Assembly: GCA_964472095.1 (NCBI GenBank) | Contig: CAYYIV010000016.1 | Coordinates: 33,051-97,050 of the forward strand | Source of the DNA: Pelagibius sp964472095 | Lineage (GTDB): Bacteria > Pseudomonadota > Alphaproteobacteria > Kiloniellales > Kiloniellaceae | Length of the DNA: 64,000 bases | Direction: 5' to 3' | Part shown: piece after piece, positions 1 to 9,970 of the stretch | How the letters are laid out: every line of letters begins with the position of its first letter | Position numbering within the stretch: the stretch's first letter is position 1 | The notes under the pieces: model-generated | Told to the model about the DNA's origin: nothing | What the model saw: the letters and a program-made list of their open reading frames with translations, nothing else | Database searches by the model: none | Program-made: the position numbers and the translations under genes

Positions 1-1253
1 ACGCCGCCCAGCACCGCCTCGATGAAGCGATTGCGATAATCGAGCTGCTCGTTCGCCTCCAGCAGCGCGTCCTGCTGGCGCTCCAGCTGACTGGTCATCT
101 TGTTGAAGGCGCGCGACAGGTTGCCGATCTCGTCGCGCCGCGGCGGTCCCAGCACCCTGGCCTTGAGGTCGCCCTTGCCGACCCTCTCCGAGGCCGCGAT
201 AAGGCTGCCGATCGGCCCCGTCATCTGATTGGCGAAAGCCAGACCGATCCAGACCGCCACCAACAGCAGCAGCAGCGCCACCACCAGGAAGATCAGCGCG
301 AAGGTGATCTGCAGGCTGAAGCGGTTGCCCTCCAGTTCCTCGTACCGCTGCACCGCCCAGCTGGTACTTTCCATATGGCCCAGCACGCGCGGATCGACCA
401 GGCGGCCGACATAGAGAAAGGCGTCGGCCGCGAGATCCAGGCGGACCAGGGCGCGCACCCGATCCTCATCCTCTGAAGTCATTACGGCCATGCCGGTGGC
501 GCGGGCCCGCTCGAAGGCCCAGTCGGGAATGTCCGGATTGAAGGCGAGGAAGAAGTTGGAGGAGCGCGCCAGCATGCGCCCCTCGCTGTCGTAGACCGCC
601 GCCTCGGGCAGATATCGCAGGCTGGCCTGGCGGGTGATCATGTTGTTGAAGAGTGCCGGGTTGTAGACCAGCGTCGGACCACCGCGGTTCAGCACCTGGG
701 CGATGGACAGGGCATCGGTGGCGATGGCCTGCTGGTGCTCTTCCAGGTAGGCGGTGGCCACGGCCCGCGAGTTCTTGATGGCGGTCGACACCCGCTCGCT
801 GAACCAGAACTCCAGGCCCAGGTCGAACATGATGACCGAGAAGGCGGCGACCAGGATGGTCGGTGCCACGGCCACCACCGAAAACAGCGCCACCAGCCGC
901 CCGTGCAGGCGGGACCCCGCGCGCCCTTTCTTGCGTTCGATCCAGAGGATGGCCAAACGCCGTGTGATCAGCGCGGCAAGCCCGAGGCTGATCACCAGGT
1001 CGGCCAGCAGCAGCAGGAGGATATGCCGGGCGTTGCTGGCAGCCGCCAGGTTGCCGGTCATGGCCACGAAAGTGGCGATGCCACAGGACAAGCCGGCGAC
1101 AAGCAGGATCAGCGCGATGGTGCGCTCGACCTTGATCTGGCGCAGCAGCAGAATGAGGCGGGGCAGAAGCGCGGCGGCTTCCCTGGCCCGCTCCGGCGCC
1201 TCATCGTCGCCGAGGGGCGCATTGCCCTCACCGGTCTGTTGTATATTTACCAC
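1..1253 (-). CDS. ntrY: NtrY nitrogen-regulation sensor kinase, N-terminal part (runs off the window)
   Basis: About 417 codons are visible; the kinase core lies beyond base 1. I chose the GTG at 1253, four bases after the ntrC stop, because no ATG occurs in frame until well inside the first membrane segments. After a short acidic start come two hydrophobic segments (beginning IALILLVAG, then HILLLLLADLV), a basic loop, a third segment (LVALFSVVAVAPTILVAAFSV), a periplasmic sensor stretch, another membrane segment (LIFLVVALLLLLVAVWIGLAF) and a HAMP region (MTGPIGSLIAASERVGKGDL, then DEIGNLSRAFNKM). This is the NtrY plan. NtrY normally phosphorylates NtrX, whose gene would be expected just outside the window. 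The assignment rests on topology, HAMP and position after ntrC. Confidence 0.88.
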   Translation of the reverse strand, partial: MVNIQQTGEGNAPLGDDEAPERAREAAALLPRLILLLRQIKVERTIALILLVAGLSCGIATFVAMTGNLAAASNARHILLLLLADLVISLGLAALITRRLAILWIERKKGRAGSRLHGRLVALFSVVAVAPTILVAAFSVIMFDLGLEFWFSERVSTAIKNSRAVATAYLEEHQQAIATDALSIAQVLNRGGPTLVYNPALFNNMITRQASLRYLPEAAVYDSEGRMLARSSNFFLAFNPDIPDWAFERARATGMAVMTSEDEDRVRALVRLDLAADAFLYVGRLVDPRVLGHMESTSWAVQRYEELEGNRFSLQITFALIFLVVALLLLLVAVWIGLAFANQMTGPIGSLIAASERVGKGDLKARVLGPPRRDEIGNLSRAFNKMTSQLERQQDALLEANEQLDYRNRFIEAVLGG

Positions 1254-1256
1254 AGG

Positions 1257-2698
<1,442 letters not shown>

Positions 2699-2702
<4 letters not shown>

Positions 2703-3877
2703 GCGGGTGCCGTCCCGCCTGCCGGCCCGCCGCCCTGGTCCTCGCCCTCCTCGATGGCGTCGCCCTCCTCGCGCGGGGCCATCGGCAGCATCATGCGGAA
2801 CAGCGTGCGCCGCGGCTGGCTGTCGAACTCGATGACGCCGCCGTGGTCGCCGACGATCTTGGCGACCAGTGCCAGGCCCAGGCCGCTGCCGCCTGCCTTG
2901 GTGCTGACGAAGGGATCGAAGAGGTGCGGCTGCAGGTCCTCCGGGATGCCGGGGCCATTGTCCTGGATCAGCACCGCGAGCGGCAGGTCGACACGGCTGC
3001 CGCTGCCGGGAATGGCGAGGCGCACACCCTGCTGGTAGCGCGTCGACAGGGTGATCTCGCCGCCCTCCTTCGGCACCGCCTCGGCGGCGTTCTTCACCAG
3101 GTTGAGGATCGCCTGGATCAGCAGGTCGCGGTTGCCGTAGACCGGCGGCAGCGAGGGGTCGTAGCTCTCGATGAACCGCACGTTGCGGGCAAAGCCGTTC
3201 TCGGCCAGGCGCCGCACGCGCTCCAGCACCACATGGATGTTGACCGGCTCGCGGGCCAGCGGCTGGGTATCGGAGAACATCTCCATGCGATCGACCAGGG
3301 CGACGATCCGGTCGGCCTCTTCGCAGATCAGGCGGGTCAGCTGGTGGTCGTCCGGGCTGGCGTTCTGTTCCAGCAGCTGGGCCGCGCCGCGGATGCCCGA
3401 CAGCGGGTTCTTCACCTCGTGCGCCAGCATGGCGGCCATCGCCGTCACCGAGCGCGCCGCATTGCGGTGCACCAGCTGATGATCGATCTTGCGCGCGATC
3501 GTACGCTCATGGATGGAGACCACCACGCTGCCCGGGCGGTCGCTCAGCGCGGCGGCATCGATCGACACGAAATGCGAACCGATCTTGGGGCTGGAGATGG
3601 TGACGCCGTACTCCGAAACCGAATAGCTGCCTTCGCGGACCTGGCGGATCAGGGCGAAGATCGGCCCGTCCTCCGGCAGCATGTCGTTCAGCGGCCGCCC
3701 TACCAGGTTGGTGGTCGAGGAATCGAAGAATTGCTCGGCGGCCTGGTTCACGAAGGAAATGCGGTCCTCGTCGTCGACCACGAAGAGCGGCACCGAGAGC
3801 GCGGCCAGGATGGAGGACTGGTCCGGCGGGCCGCTGCGCACCGGCCGGCGGGCGAAGAGATCGGAAACCCTGGTCAT
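2699..3877 (-). CDS. ntrB: NtrB nitrogen-regulation sensor kinase
   Basis: A soluble 392-residue two-component kinase. The N-terminal PAS domain lies at about 20-125, the phosphorylated histidine is H153 in the H-box LAHEVKNPLSGIRG, and the ATPase domain has N-box NLVKNAAEA near 259, DNGPGIP at 306-312 and GGSGLGLAL at about 329. In the known pathway, unmodified PII protein turns NtrB into a phosphatase and nitrogen limitation releases its kinase activity on NtrC. The start is the ATG whose A is also the last base of the dusB stop. The frame stays open upstream inside dusB, but that extension lacks any kinase feature. Confidence 0.95.
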
Positions 3878-4875
3878 CACGCAGCTTCCTTCTCGAGCGC
3901 CGGCGCGAAGAGCGTCCGGATCATGTCTTTCACGCGGGCGGGATCGTCCTCGCGGTTCATGCCGGCGCGGAAATCCGCCGCACCGGCGATTCCCCGGGCG
4001 TACCAGCCGAGGTGCTTGCGCGCGACCCGCACGCCATTGTGTCGCCCGTAGAGGGTCAGCAGATCCTCGTAGTGCTCGAGCATAACCGTGACCTGCCGGT
4101 CGAGCGACGGCTCCGGCGTGCGGCTGCCGTCGCGCAGGTAGTCGACGACCTGGCGCAGGAACCACGGACGTCCGTAGGCGCCTCGGCCGATCATCACGCC
4201 GTCGGCGCCGGAGCATTGCAACGCCTCGGCGGCGTCCTCCAGCGTTACGATGTCGCCGTTGACGACGACCGGCAGCGACACGGCTTCCTTCACCTCGCGC
4301 ACGAAATGCCAGTCCGCGGTGCCGGCATACTTCTGGCAGCGGGTGCGGCCGTGCACCGTAAGCATCTTTATGCCGCTGTCTTCGGCGATGCGGGCGACCG
4401 CCGGTGCGTTGCGGTGCTCCAGGCTCCAGCCGGTGCGCATCTTTACGGTGACCGGAATCGCGACCGCCTTCACCACCGCTGCCATGATCGCGCCGGCGAG
4501 GCACTCGTCCTGCATGATGGCCGAGCCGCAGGCCTGGTTGGTCACCTTCTTCGCCGGGCAGCCGAAATTGATGTCGATGACCGCGGCACCGCGATCCTGG
4601 TTCAGCCGGGCGGCCTCGGCCATGACCTCGGGATCGCGGCCGGCCAGCTGCACCGAGAGCGGAAACTCCGCCGCGCAATCGCCGGACATCTTGCGGGATT
4701 CCTTCACCGACTCGCGCATCTGCCGGATCATCGCATTGCTGGCGATCATCTCGGACACCACGAGGCCGACGCCGAAATCCCTGACCAGCCGGCGGAACGG
4801 CTGGTCGGTCACACCGGACATCGGCGCCAGGATGACCGGCGCCGGCAACTCAAGCTTGCCGATGGCAATGCCCAT
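3877..4875 (-). CDS. dusB: tRNA-dihydrouridine synthase DusB (NifR3)
   Basis: A flavin enzyme that reduces uridine in the tRNA D-loop, 332 residues from the chosen start. The TIM barrel begins LPAPVILAPMSGVTDQPFRRL and carries the Dus signature NFGCPAKKVTNQACGSAIM with catalytic cysteine about C106. FMN-contact stretches KMRTGW and HGRTR follow. The ATG at 4875 fits the family N-terminus (GIAIGKLELPAPVILAPM) and has GAAAGAGAAG just upstream; an ATG at 4995 would add 40 residues unlike the family. dusB heads the ntr operon in many alphaproteobacteria, hence the old name nifR3. The link to nitrogen control is positional only. Confidence 0.95.
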   Translation of the reverse strand: MGIAIGKLELPAPVILAPMSGVTDQPFRRLVRDFGVGLVVSEMIASNAMIRQMRESVKESRKMSGDCAAEFPLSVQLAGRDPEVMAEAARLNQDRGAAVIDINFGCPAKKVTNQACGSAIMQDECLAGAIMAAVVKAVAIPVTVKMRTGWSLEHRNAPAVARIAEDSGIKMLTVHGRTRCQKYAGTADWHFVREVKEAVSLPVVVNGDIVTLEDAAEALQCSGADGVMIGRGAYGRPWFLRQVVDYLRDGSRTPEPSLDRQVTVMLEHYEDLLTLYGRHNGVRVARKHLGWYARGIAGAADFRAGMNREDDPARVKDMIRTLFAPALEKEAA

Positions 4876-5139
4876 CGCTTCTCTCTTTCCCCGCGCCGCC
4901 ACAAGCTTCGCCGACGTGCCGGCGACCGGCCAGGCACGGCCGAGGTTCACATTGCAGGAGGCGCACAACCCCATCCGAAGGCGGGATTCATGCACAATAT
5001 TTGGGCGCTGTCACGAAGCATTGCCCGTTTCCGCGCAGCCCTTTGCCGGCTCTGCACGAAAAACGGGCATTCTAGACCAGGGATCTTTCGCCAGGTTGAG
5101 GGAGCACGCCATTGAACCCGCTATGCGTCAATTTCCCCC

Positions 5140-5943
5140 TTAGGAAAGCAGGAAATCAGTGACGAACTTGACCCCTGGATAGGCCAGGCTGAGCAGCAGG
5201 TAGGCCAAGAGCACAACCCGCGCGGCGCGACGCCCGCGCAGGCCGCGACGGTAGTGCAGCAGCAGCAGGACGCCGATCACCAGGAACGCCAGCAGCGCCA
5301 GCAGCGTCTTGTGGCTCAGCATGAAGAACTCACCGGAAGTGACGTAAAGTTCTGAGATTCCGGTGGCGATACCGATGCCCAGGATGACCTCGGATGCGGC
5401 CAGCAGGCGGACCTCCAGGCGCTCCGCGTCGGCCACCGAGGGCAGCAGGCGGGTGAAGGCGTTAGGGCTGCGCCGCTTGAGCGCGCGTTCCTGCAGGACG
5501 ACCGCGGCGCTGGCCACGGCGGCGATGGTGCAGAGGCCGTAGGTCGCCACCGAGACGGTAATGTGGACGACCAGCCAGCTGTCTGGCGTGCCGCCGGGCA
5601 GCGGCTCCGGCTGGACCAGCGGGCCGAAGGCCGTGGCCAGGGCGCCGAGCACCAGCAGATAGGGCAGCAACAGCGGCGTCAGGCGGGCGGCCTCGCGCTG
5701 CCACAGCACCACCAGGCCGAAGAGCGCCAGGGACACCGCGACGGCGAGCCACAGGGTCGTCGGCAGCCCGGTCAGCCATCGGGCCCCGAGGGAGACGACG
5801 CTGAGCACCGAAGCACCGGCCAGTGCGGCACCGAGCAGCAGCCAGAACAGGCCATCGGCGCGCGTGGCTTGCCGCAGGAAGGGCAGCAGCGTGGCCGGCA
5901 GCAGGGCGGCCAGGGCGGAGAGCGACAGAACCACGATATTCAT
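5140..5943 (-). CDS. CcsA/YpjD-family cytochrome c assembly membrane protein
   Basis: A 267-residue, very hydrophobic protein with about eight membrane segments. It has the CcsA/CcmC-type pattern in which a tryptophan-rich or histidine-bearing loop (PDSWLVVHITVSVATYGL) precedes a helix, and a second histidine sits in MLSHKTLLALLAFLV. YpjD/HemX-like relatives are thought to handle haem or assist cytochrome c assembly, but their exact role is not settled. It stands alone here. The ATG at 5943 lies beside a long palindromic repeat, so its promoter must sit in or around that element. Family membership is fairly sure; function is not. Confidence 0.75.
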   Translation of the reverse strand: MNIVVLSLSALAALLPATLLPFLRQATRADGLFWLLLGAALAGASVLSVVSLGARWLTGLPTTLWLAVAVSLALFGLVVLWQREAARLTPLLLPYLLVLGALATAFGPLVQPEPLPGGTPDSWLVVHITVSVATYGLCTIAAVASAAVVLQERALKRRSPNAFTRLLPSVADAERLEVRLLAASEVILGIGIATGISELYVTSGEFFMLSHKTLLALLAFLVIGVLLLLHYRRGLRGRRAARVVLLAYLLLSLAYPGVKFVTDFLLS

Positions 5944-5987
5944 GCCGCCCTATATATCACCTCTTGGCCGCGCCACCAGGGGCCTCG

Positions 5988-6049
5988 AGATCGGATCGCA
6001 GTCAGACGGAATCACTCAGTGGTTCCGTCTGACTGCGTGAATCCGATCT
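5988..6049. repeat. long near-perfect palindrome, first module
   Basis: The left arm at 5988-6011 (AGATCGGAT, then CAGTCAGACGGAA) pairs with the right arm at 6023-6049 (TTCCGTCTGACTG, then ATCCGATCT) around an 11-base loop. Only the two or three bases between the sub-arms fail to pair. Size and symmetry suggest a repetitive extragenic palindrome, not a protein binding site. It lies between two divergent genes. Confidence 0.7.
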
Positions 6050-6060
6050 AATTCAACGGG

Positions 6061-6124
6061 TAGAGCAGATTCACACGGTCGAAGGATCGCCGAAGGCGAT
6101 TCCATGCGACCGTGATCTGCTCTA
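6061..6124. repeat. long palindrome, second module, with nested hairpin
   Basis: TAGAGCAGAT and CACGGTCG on the left (6061-6081) pair with CGACCGTG and ATCTGCTCTA on the right (6107-6124). A smaller stem, ATCGCC/GGCGAT, is nested in the loop. It ends 44 bases before the ispDF start and would fold as one cruciform or RNA hairpin. It sits beside the unrelated palindrome at 5988-6049, which suggests a composite intergenic repeat. Confidence 0.7.
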
Positions 6125-6168
6125 GGCTCGCGGCCTTGAGTTCGCAACGCAGCGCGGAGTCCCGCACT

Positions 6169-7329
6169 TTGACCAAGACAGCTGCGCTGGTCGTCGCCGC
6201 CGGGCGCGGGCAGCGCTTCGGCGGCAGCCTGCCCAAGCAATACGCGACCCTGGCCGGCGTTCCCCTGCTGCGCCACACCCTGCAGGCTTTCGTGGCCCAT
6301 CCGGCCATTGCCGAGGTGCGCGCGGTGATCCATCCGGACGACCGCCCGTTGTACGACACGGCGGCCGCGGGCCTCGATCTGGCCGCGCCGGTGGCCGGCG
6401 GACGCAACCGCCAGGAGTCCGTGCTGCGCGGCCTGGAAAGCCTGGAAAGCGCGGCGCCGGCGCAGGTGCTGATCCATGACGGCGCCCGCCCCTTCGTTTC
6501 CGCGGCGGTCATCGACCGCATCGTCGCCGCCCTCGCCGCGGGCCCCGGCGCTATTGCGGCGCTGCCGGTAGTCGATACCCTGAAACAAGGCGACAACGGG
6601 CTGATCGCCGGCACCCGAGACCGCGCCGGCCTGTGGGGCGCGCAGACGCCCCAGGGCTTCCGCTTTGCGGAGATCCTGGCGGCGCACCGGGCCGCGGCGG
6701 GCGAGGAACTGACGGACGATGCTGCCGTGGCCGAGCGGGCCGGGCTGGCGGTGGCTTTGGTGGAGGGCAGCCTGGAGAACATGAAGGTGACCTCGCAGGA
6801 CGACCTGCGCACGGCGGAGCGCTGGCTGCGCGGCGCGCAAGAGGAAACCCGCGTCGGCCAAGGCTTCGACGTGCACGCTTTCGGGCCCGGCGACCACGTG
6901 ACGCTCTGCGGCCTGCGCATCGACCACGACGCCGGCCTGGTCGGCCACTCGGACGCCGACGTCGGGCTCCATGCCCTCACCGACGCCATCCTCGGCGCCC
7001 TCGGCGCCGGCGACATCGGCAACCACTTCCCGCCCAGCGATCCGCAGTGGAAAGGCGCCGATTCCGGCAAGTTCCTGGTGCACGCCCGCGACCTGGTGGC
7101 GGCGCGCGGCGGCCGCCTGCTGCACCTCGACGTCACCCTGATCTGCGAGGCGCCGAAGATCGGGCCGCACCGCGCGGCCATGGTGGCCCGCATCGCCGGG
7201 CTGCTCGACCTGCCGGCCGAAAGGGTCAGCGTGAAGGCGACCACCACCGAGAAGCTCGGGTTCACCGGGCGCGGCGAAGGCATCGCCGCCCAGGCGGTGG
7301 CAACCATCGCCCTGCCCCAGACGTTCTAG
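6169..7329 (+). CDS. ispDF: bifunctional IspD/IspF (MEP cytidylyltransferase / MECDP synthase)
   Basis: Two consecutive-branch enzymes of the MEP isoprenoid pathway on one 386-residue chain. The IspD part (1-220) has the nucleotide-binding start AALVVAAGRGQRFGG and PKQY, and LIHDGARPFV. The IspF part (about 228-385) starts RVGQGFDVHAFG, with zinc ligands D234 and H236, then GHSDADVGLHALTDAI and the C-terminal TTTEKLGFTGRGEGIAAQA. The fusion is typical of alphaproteobacteria. I chose TTG at 6169 because GGAG lies nine bases upstream and the protein then begins at the IspD beta strand. A GTG at 6112 would start inside the palindrome. Confidence 0.95.
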   Translation: MTKTAALVVAAGRGQRFGGSLPKQYATLAGVPLLRHTLQAFVAHPAIAEVRAVIHPDDRPLYDTAAAGLDLAAPVAGGRNRQESVLRGLESLESAAPAQVLIHDGARPFVSAAVIDRIVAALAAGPGAIAALPVVDTLKQGDNGLIAGTRDRAGLWGAQTPQGFRFAEILAAHRAAAGEELTDDAAVAERAGLAVALVEGSLENMKVTSQDDLRTAERWLRGAQEETRVGQGFDVHAFGPGDHVTLCGLRIDHDAGLVGHSDADVGLHALTDAILGALGAGDIGNHFPPSDPQWKGADSGKFLVHARDLVAARGGRLLHLDVTLICEAPKIGPHRAAMVARIAGLLDLPAERVSVKATTTEKLGFTGRGEGIAAQAVATIALPQTF

Positions 7330-7333
7330 GCCC

Positions 7334-7810
7334 ATGTCCGTTCCCTCCCCCTGGCTCCCCTCCTCGCTGCTCGCGACCTGGTTCGGCGCCGGCCTGCTGC
7401 CCTGGGCGCCGGGCACCTGGGGCTCGCTGGCGGCGCTGCCCTTCGGCGTCGGCCTGTTCTGGCTGTCGGGGCCGATCGGCCTGCTGGTCGCCACCGTGGC
7501 GGTCTTCGCCCTCGGCCTCTGGGCCGCCCACAGCTACGAGCAGGTGCTCGCCGTCAAGGACCCGGGCGTCATCGTCATCGACGAGGTCGCCGGCCAGTGG
7601 CTGGCCCTGATTCCCGCCGGGCTCAACCCGGTCGGCGTCCTCCTTGCCTTTCTGTTCTTCCGCGTCTTCGACGTCGTCAAGCCCTGGCCGGTGGGCTGGG
7701 CCGACCGCCACCTGAAGGGGTCCTTCGGCATCATGGCCGACGACATCATCGCCGGCCTCTACGCCGCCGCCGCCGTCTACGCCATCCTGTGGTTCTGGGA
7801 AAAGGCCTGA
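7334..7810 (+). CDS. pgpA: phosphatidylglycerophosphatase A
   Basis: An inner-membrane enzyme, 158 residues, that removes phosphate from phosphatidylglycerophosphate to give phosphatidylglycerol. Family motifs are visible: APGTWGSLAALP near the N-terminus, DPGVIVIDEVAGQWLAL in the middle, FFRVFDVVKPWPVGWADR and GIMADDIIAGLYA. About four membrane segments are predicted by eye. It begins 4 bp after ispDF and its stop overlaps the next start by one base (TGATG), so ispDF, pgpA, cinA and the CPBP gene look like one operon. Confidence 0.93.
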   Translation: MSVPSPWLPSSLLATWFGAGLLPWAPGTWGSLAALPFGVGLFWLSGPIGLLVATVAVFALGLWAAHSYEQVLAVKDPGVIVIDEVAGQWLALIPAGLNPVGVLLAFLFFRVFDVVKPWPVGWADRHLKGSFGIMADDIIAGLYAAAAVYAILWFWEKA

Positions 7811-8301
7811 TGTTCGACGCGCCGCTGCTGCGTCAGGCCGAGGCGTTGCTGGCTCTCTACCGCAAGGCCGGCAAGCGGATCGCCACCGCGGAGTCCTGCA
7901 CCGGCGGGCTCATCGCCGGCTGCCTGACGGAGATCGCCGGTTCCTCAGATGTGGTCGACCGCGGCTTCGTCACCTACTCCAACGCCGCCAAGACGGAGAT
8001 GCTGGGCGTCTCCCCGGCGCTGCTCGATCACCCCGGTCCCGGCGCCGTCAGCGCCGAGGTCGCCGCCGCCATGGCCGAAGGCGCGCTGCGAGCCTCCCAG
8101 GCCGACGTGGCCGTCTCGGCGACCGGCATCGCCGGACCCGGCGGCGCCACCGAAGGCAAGCCGGTTGGGCTGGTCTACCTCGGCTGTGCGACGCGTGGCG
8201 GCACGGCGCAGGCGCGCCGCCACCACTTCCCCGGCGACCGGGCGGCGGTGCGCCTGGCCACCCTGCGCGAGGCCCTGCGCCTCTTCGAAGAAGTGCTCTG
8301 A
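7810..8301 (+). CDS. cinA: CinA C-terminal-domain protein (nicotinamide-nucleotide amidohydrolase, PncC type)
   Basis: A 163-residue stand-alone CinA C-terminal domain. Signature stretches are IATAESCTGGLIAGCLTEIAG, FVTYSNAAKTEMLGV, AVSATGIAGPGGATEGKPVG and a C-terminal helix LATLREALRLF. PncC enzymes deamidate nicotinamide mononucleotide in NAD salvage; the N-terminal COG1058 domain of full-length CinA is absent. The start shares a base with the pgpA stop, and the next gene begins directly after its TGA. Confidence 0.92.
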   Translation: MFDAPLLRQAEALLALYRKAGKRIATAESCTGGLIAGCLTEIAGSSDVVDRGFVTYSNAAKTEMLGVSPALLDHPGPGAVSAEVAAAMAEGALRASQADVAVSATGIAGPGGATEGKPVGLVYLGCATRGGTAQARRHHFPGDRAAVRLATLREALRLFEEVL

Positions 8302-9027
8302 ATGTCGTTCCTGCCGCCGCCTTTGCCGCCCCTGCCGCCGCTGCCGGTGCGCGCCGGGAACCTGCTGCTGCTGGTGCTCGCCTTCGTCGTCGGCTTTCTC
8401 GCCATCGGCCTGCTGGCTTCCCGGCTGTTTCCCGGCGACGCGATCACCGGCCTGCTGCCGACGCTCGCCCTCTTCGCCGGACAGTCGGTGTTCCTGCTCG
8501 CCATCGCCTGGCTGCTGGTGCTGCGGCCCCACCGCCTCCGTCTGGCCGACATCGGCCTCAGGCCGACCTACCGCGCCTGGTACCGCCTTGCGGTCGCCGG
8601 CGGCCTGCTCTGCGTGCCGGTCTTCTCCCTGGTGAACCTCGGCTTTCAGACACTCTTCGGCGGGCCGATCGAAAACCCGCAGCTGCAGGCGCTGGCGCCC
8701 GACGGCTTCAGCTGGACCAGCCTGGTCTCCATGCTGCTGCTGGTCGGCGTCGTGGTGCCCTTCGTCGAGGAGGTCGTGTTCCGCGGCCTGATCTTCGGCT
8801 GGCTGCGCAAGCACCTGCGCTTTGCCTATGCCGCCCCGATCAGCGCGGTCATCTTCGCTGTGGTGCACGCCATTCCCGTGCTGATGCCGCCGCTCGCCCT
8901 GATGGGGCTGCTGCTGGCCGCGGTGGTCGAGCGCAGCGGCTCGCTGTGGCCGGCCATCATCCTGCACGGCGTCTTCAACAGCCTGATGACCATCACCTAC
9001 TACACCGCGCTTGCGGCGGGCGGCTAG
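8302..9027 (+). CDS. CPBP-family intramembrane metalloprotease
   Basis: A 241-residue membrane protein with the three CPBP (Abi/CAAX protease) motifs: E156-E157-x3-R161 in FVEEVVFRGLIFG, F185-x3-H189 in FAVVHAIP, and H222-x3-N226 in LHGVFNSLM. All proposed active-site residues are present, so it is probably a working protease; the substrate is unknown. The N-terminus has a proline-rich stretch (LPPPLPPLPPLP) before the first membrane segment. It follows cinA without a gap and ends overlapping the convergent gene at 9024. Confidence 0.88.
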   Translation: MSFLPPPLPPLPPLPVRAGNLLLLVLAFVVGFLAIGLLASRLFPGDAITGLLPTLALFAGQSVFLLAIAWLLVLRPHRLRLADIGLRPTYRAWYRLAVAGGLLCVPVFSLVNLGFQTLFGGPIENPQLQALAPDGFSWTSLVSMLLLVGVVVPFVEEVVFRGLIFGWLRKHLRFAYAAPISAVIFAVVHAIPVLMPPLALMGLLLAAVVERSGSLWPAIILHGVFNSLMTITYYTALAAGG

Positions 9028-9401
9028 GGAATGTGTGGACCCTCTGCAGCGACGCGGCTCGGCGCAGGACGCGGCCCAGCAAGGACGAAGCTCGACGGTG
9101 GTGGCGGCAAGCCCACCCAGACCCAGACGAGCACCATGACGAGGAATCGCCACAACGCACGCTTGCGGCGGGTCGGCTCGAAGTCGGCGAGAATCTCCAA
9201 AGCGACGCTACGCTGCGAGGCCGGCACGCAGAGCGCGATCCCGCCCAGGGCGTGGGTCAGATGCCAGTGCATCGTGAGTGTGTACCAGGACTGCGGAAAG
9301 GCTCTGACGCCGTAGGACTTGAGCAGGGAGAGCGCCAGCGCCGCCTCCGGCATGCCGTAGGCCCAGCCGACCGTGACCAGCTCGCACCGCTCCTGCGCCA
9401 T
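9024..9401 (-). CDS. small DUF2007-like protein with C-terminal membrane segment
   Basis: 125 residues. The first 75 resemble the short DUF2007 signal-transducing-type domain (VTVGWAYGMPEAALALSLLKSYGVRAF, then a hydrophobic strand and SQRSVALEILADF). A basic linker and one strong membrane helix (WRFLVMVLVWVWVGLPPP) follow, and the tail is proline-rich. Nothing points to an enzyme activity. It is the last gene of the minus-strand run that includes lipA, and it overlaps the CPBP gene tail by 4 bp. The family call is tentative. Confidence 0.6.
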   Translation of the reverse strand: MAQERCELVTVGWAYGMPEAALALSLLKSYGVRAFPQSWYTLTMHWHLTHALGGIALCVPASQRSVALEILADFEPTRRKRALWRFLVMVLVWVWVGLPPPPSSFVLAGPRPAPSRVAAEGPHIP

Positions 9402-9465
9402 CGCCGCTGCCCCCTTCCCACCGAATCCACGGCGCCAAGCTTAACACGGCGCTCTCGGCGAGGCG

Positions 9466-9936
9466 CTAGGGCCTCGCGGAACCCGACGACGGCGCGGCGT
9501 CCGGCGCGCCGTAGAGCTGGTTGGCGCGGGTCTCGAAGGCAGTGACCATGCGGCGCACGGCTTCGTGGAACAGGCTCTCGATGAGCTTCTGCAGCAGCTT
9601 CGAGCGGAACTCGAAGTCGACGTAGAAGTCGATCTGACAGCCCTGCGGGTGCTCCTCGAAGACCCAGTGGTTGTCCAGGTACTTGAAGGGGCCCTCGGCA
9701 TAGGTCACGTCGATGCGCTGCGCCACGGGATCGGGCTCCACCCGGCTGATGAAGCGTTCGCGGAACATCCTGAAGCCGATGATGAGGTCGGCGACGATGA
9801 GATCTTGCTCGCGTGTGCGGATGCGCGCGCCCAGGCACCAGGGCAGGAATTCCGGATAGCGCTCGATATCAAGCACCAGCTCGTAGAGCTGGTTCGGGCT
9901 GTAGGGCAGGACCCGCTTTTCTTTATGGATCGGCAT
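9466..9936 (-). CDS. RatA/COQ10-type START-domain protein
   Basis: 156 residues of the SRPBCC/START fold: KRVLPYSPNQLYELVLDIERYPEFLPWC at the start, then FRERFISRVEPD, YAEGPFKYLDNHWVFEE, and a C-terminal helix with LIESLFHEAVRRMVTAFETRA. The family includes mitochondrial COQ10, which binds ubiquinone, and the E. coli protein RatA, reported to block ribosome association. In alphaproteobacteria the gene commonly follows lipA, as here (34-bp gap), and a respiratory quinone role seems more likely than a toxin role. No antitoxin-like partner is adjacent. Confidence 0.88.
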   Translation of the reverse strand: MPIHKEKRVLPYSPNQLYELVLDIERYPEFLPWCLGARIRTREQDLIVADLIIGFRMFRERFISRVEPDPVAQRIDVTYAEGPFKYLDNHWVFEEHPQGCQIDFYVDFEFRSKLLQKLIESLFHEAVRRMVTAFETRANQLYGAPDAAPSSGSARP

Positions 9937-9970
9937 GAGGTCAGACTAAGGGCTACAGGTATCCAGGAGC

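Noticed and set aside
3878..4678. N-terminal extension of NtrB
   Set aside because: It overlaps dusB out of frame; the start overlapping the dusB stop gives a normal NtrB.
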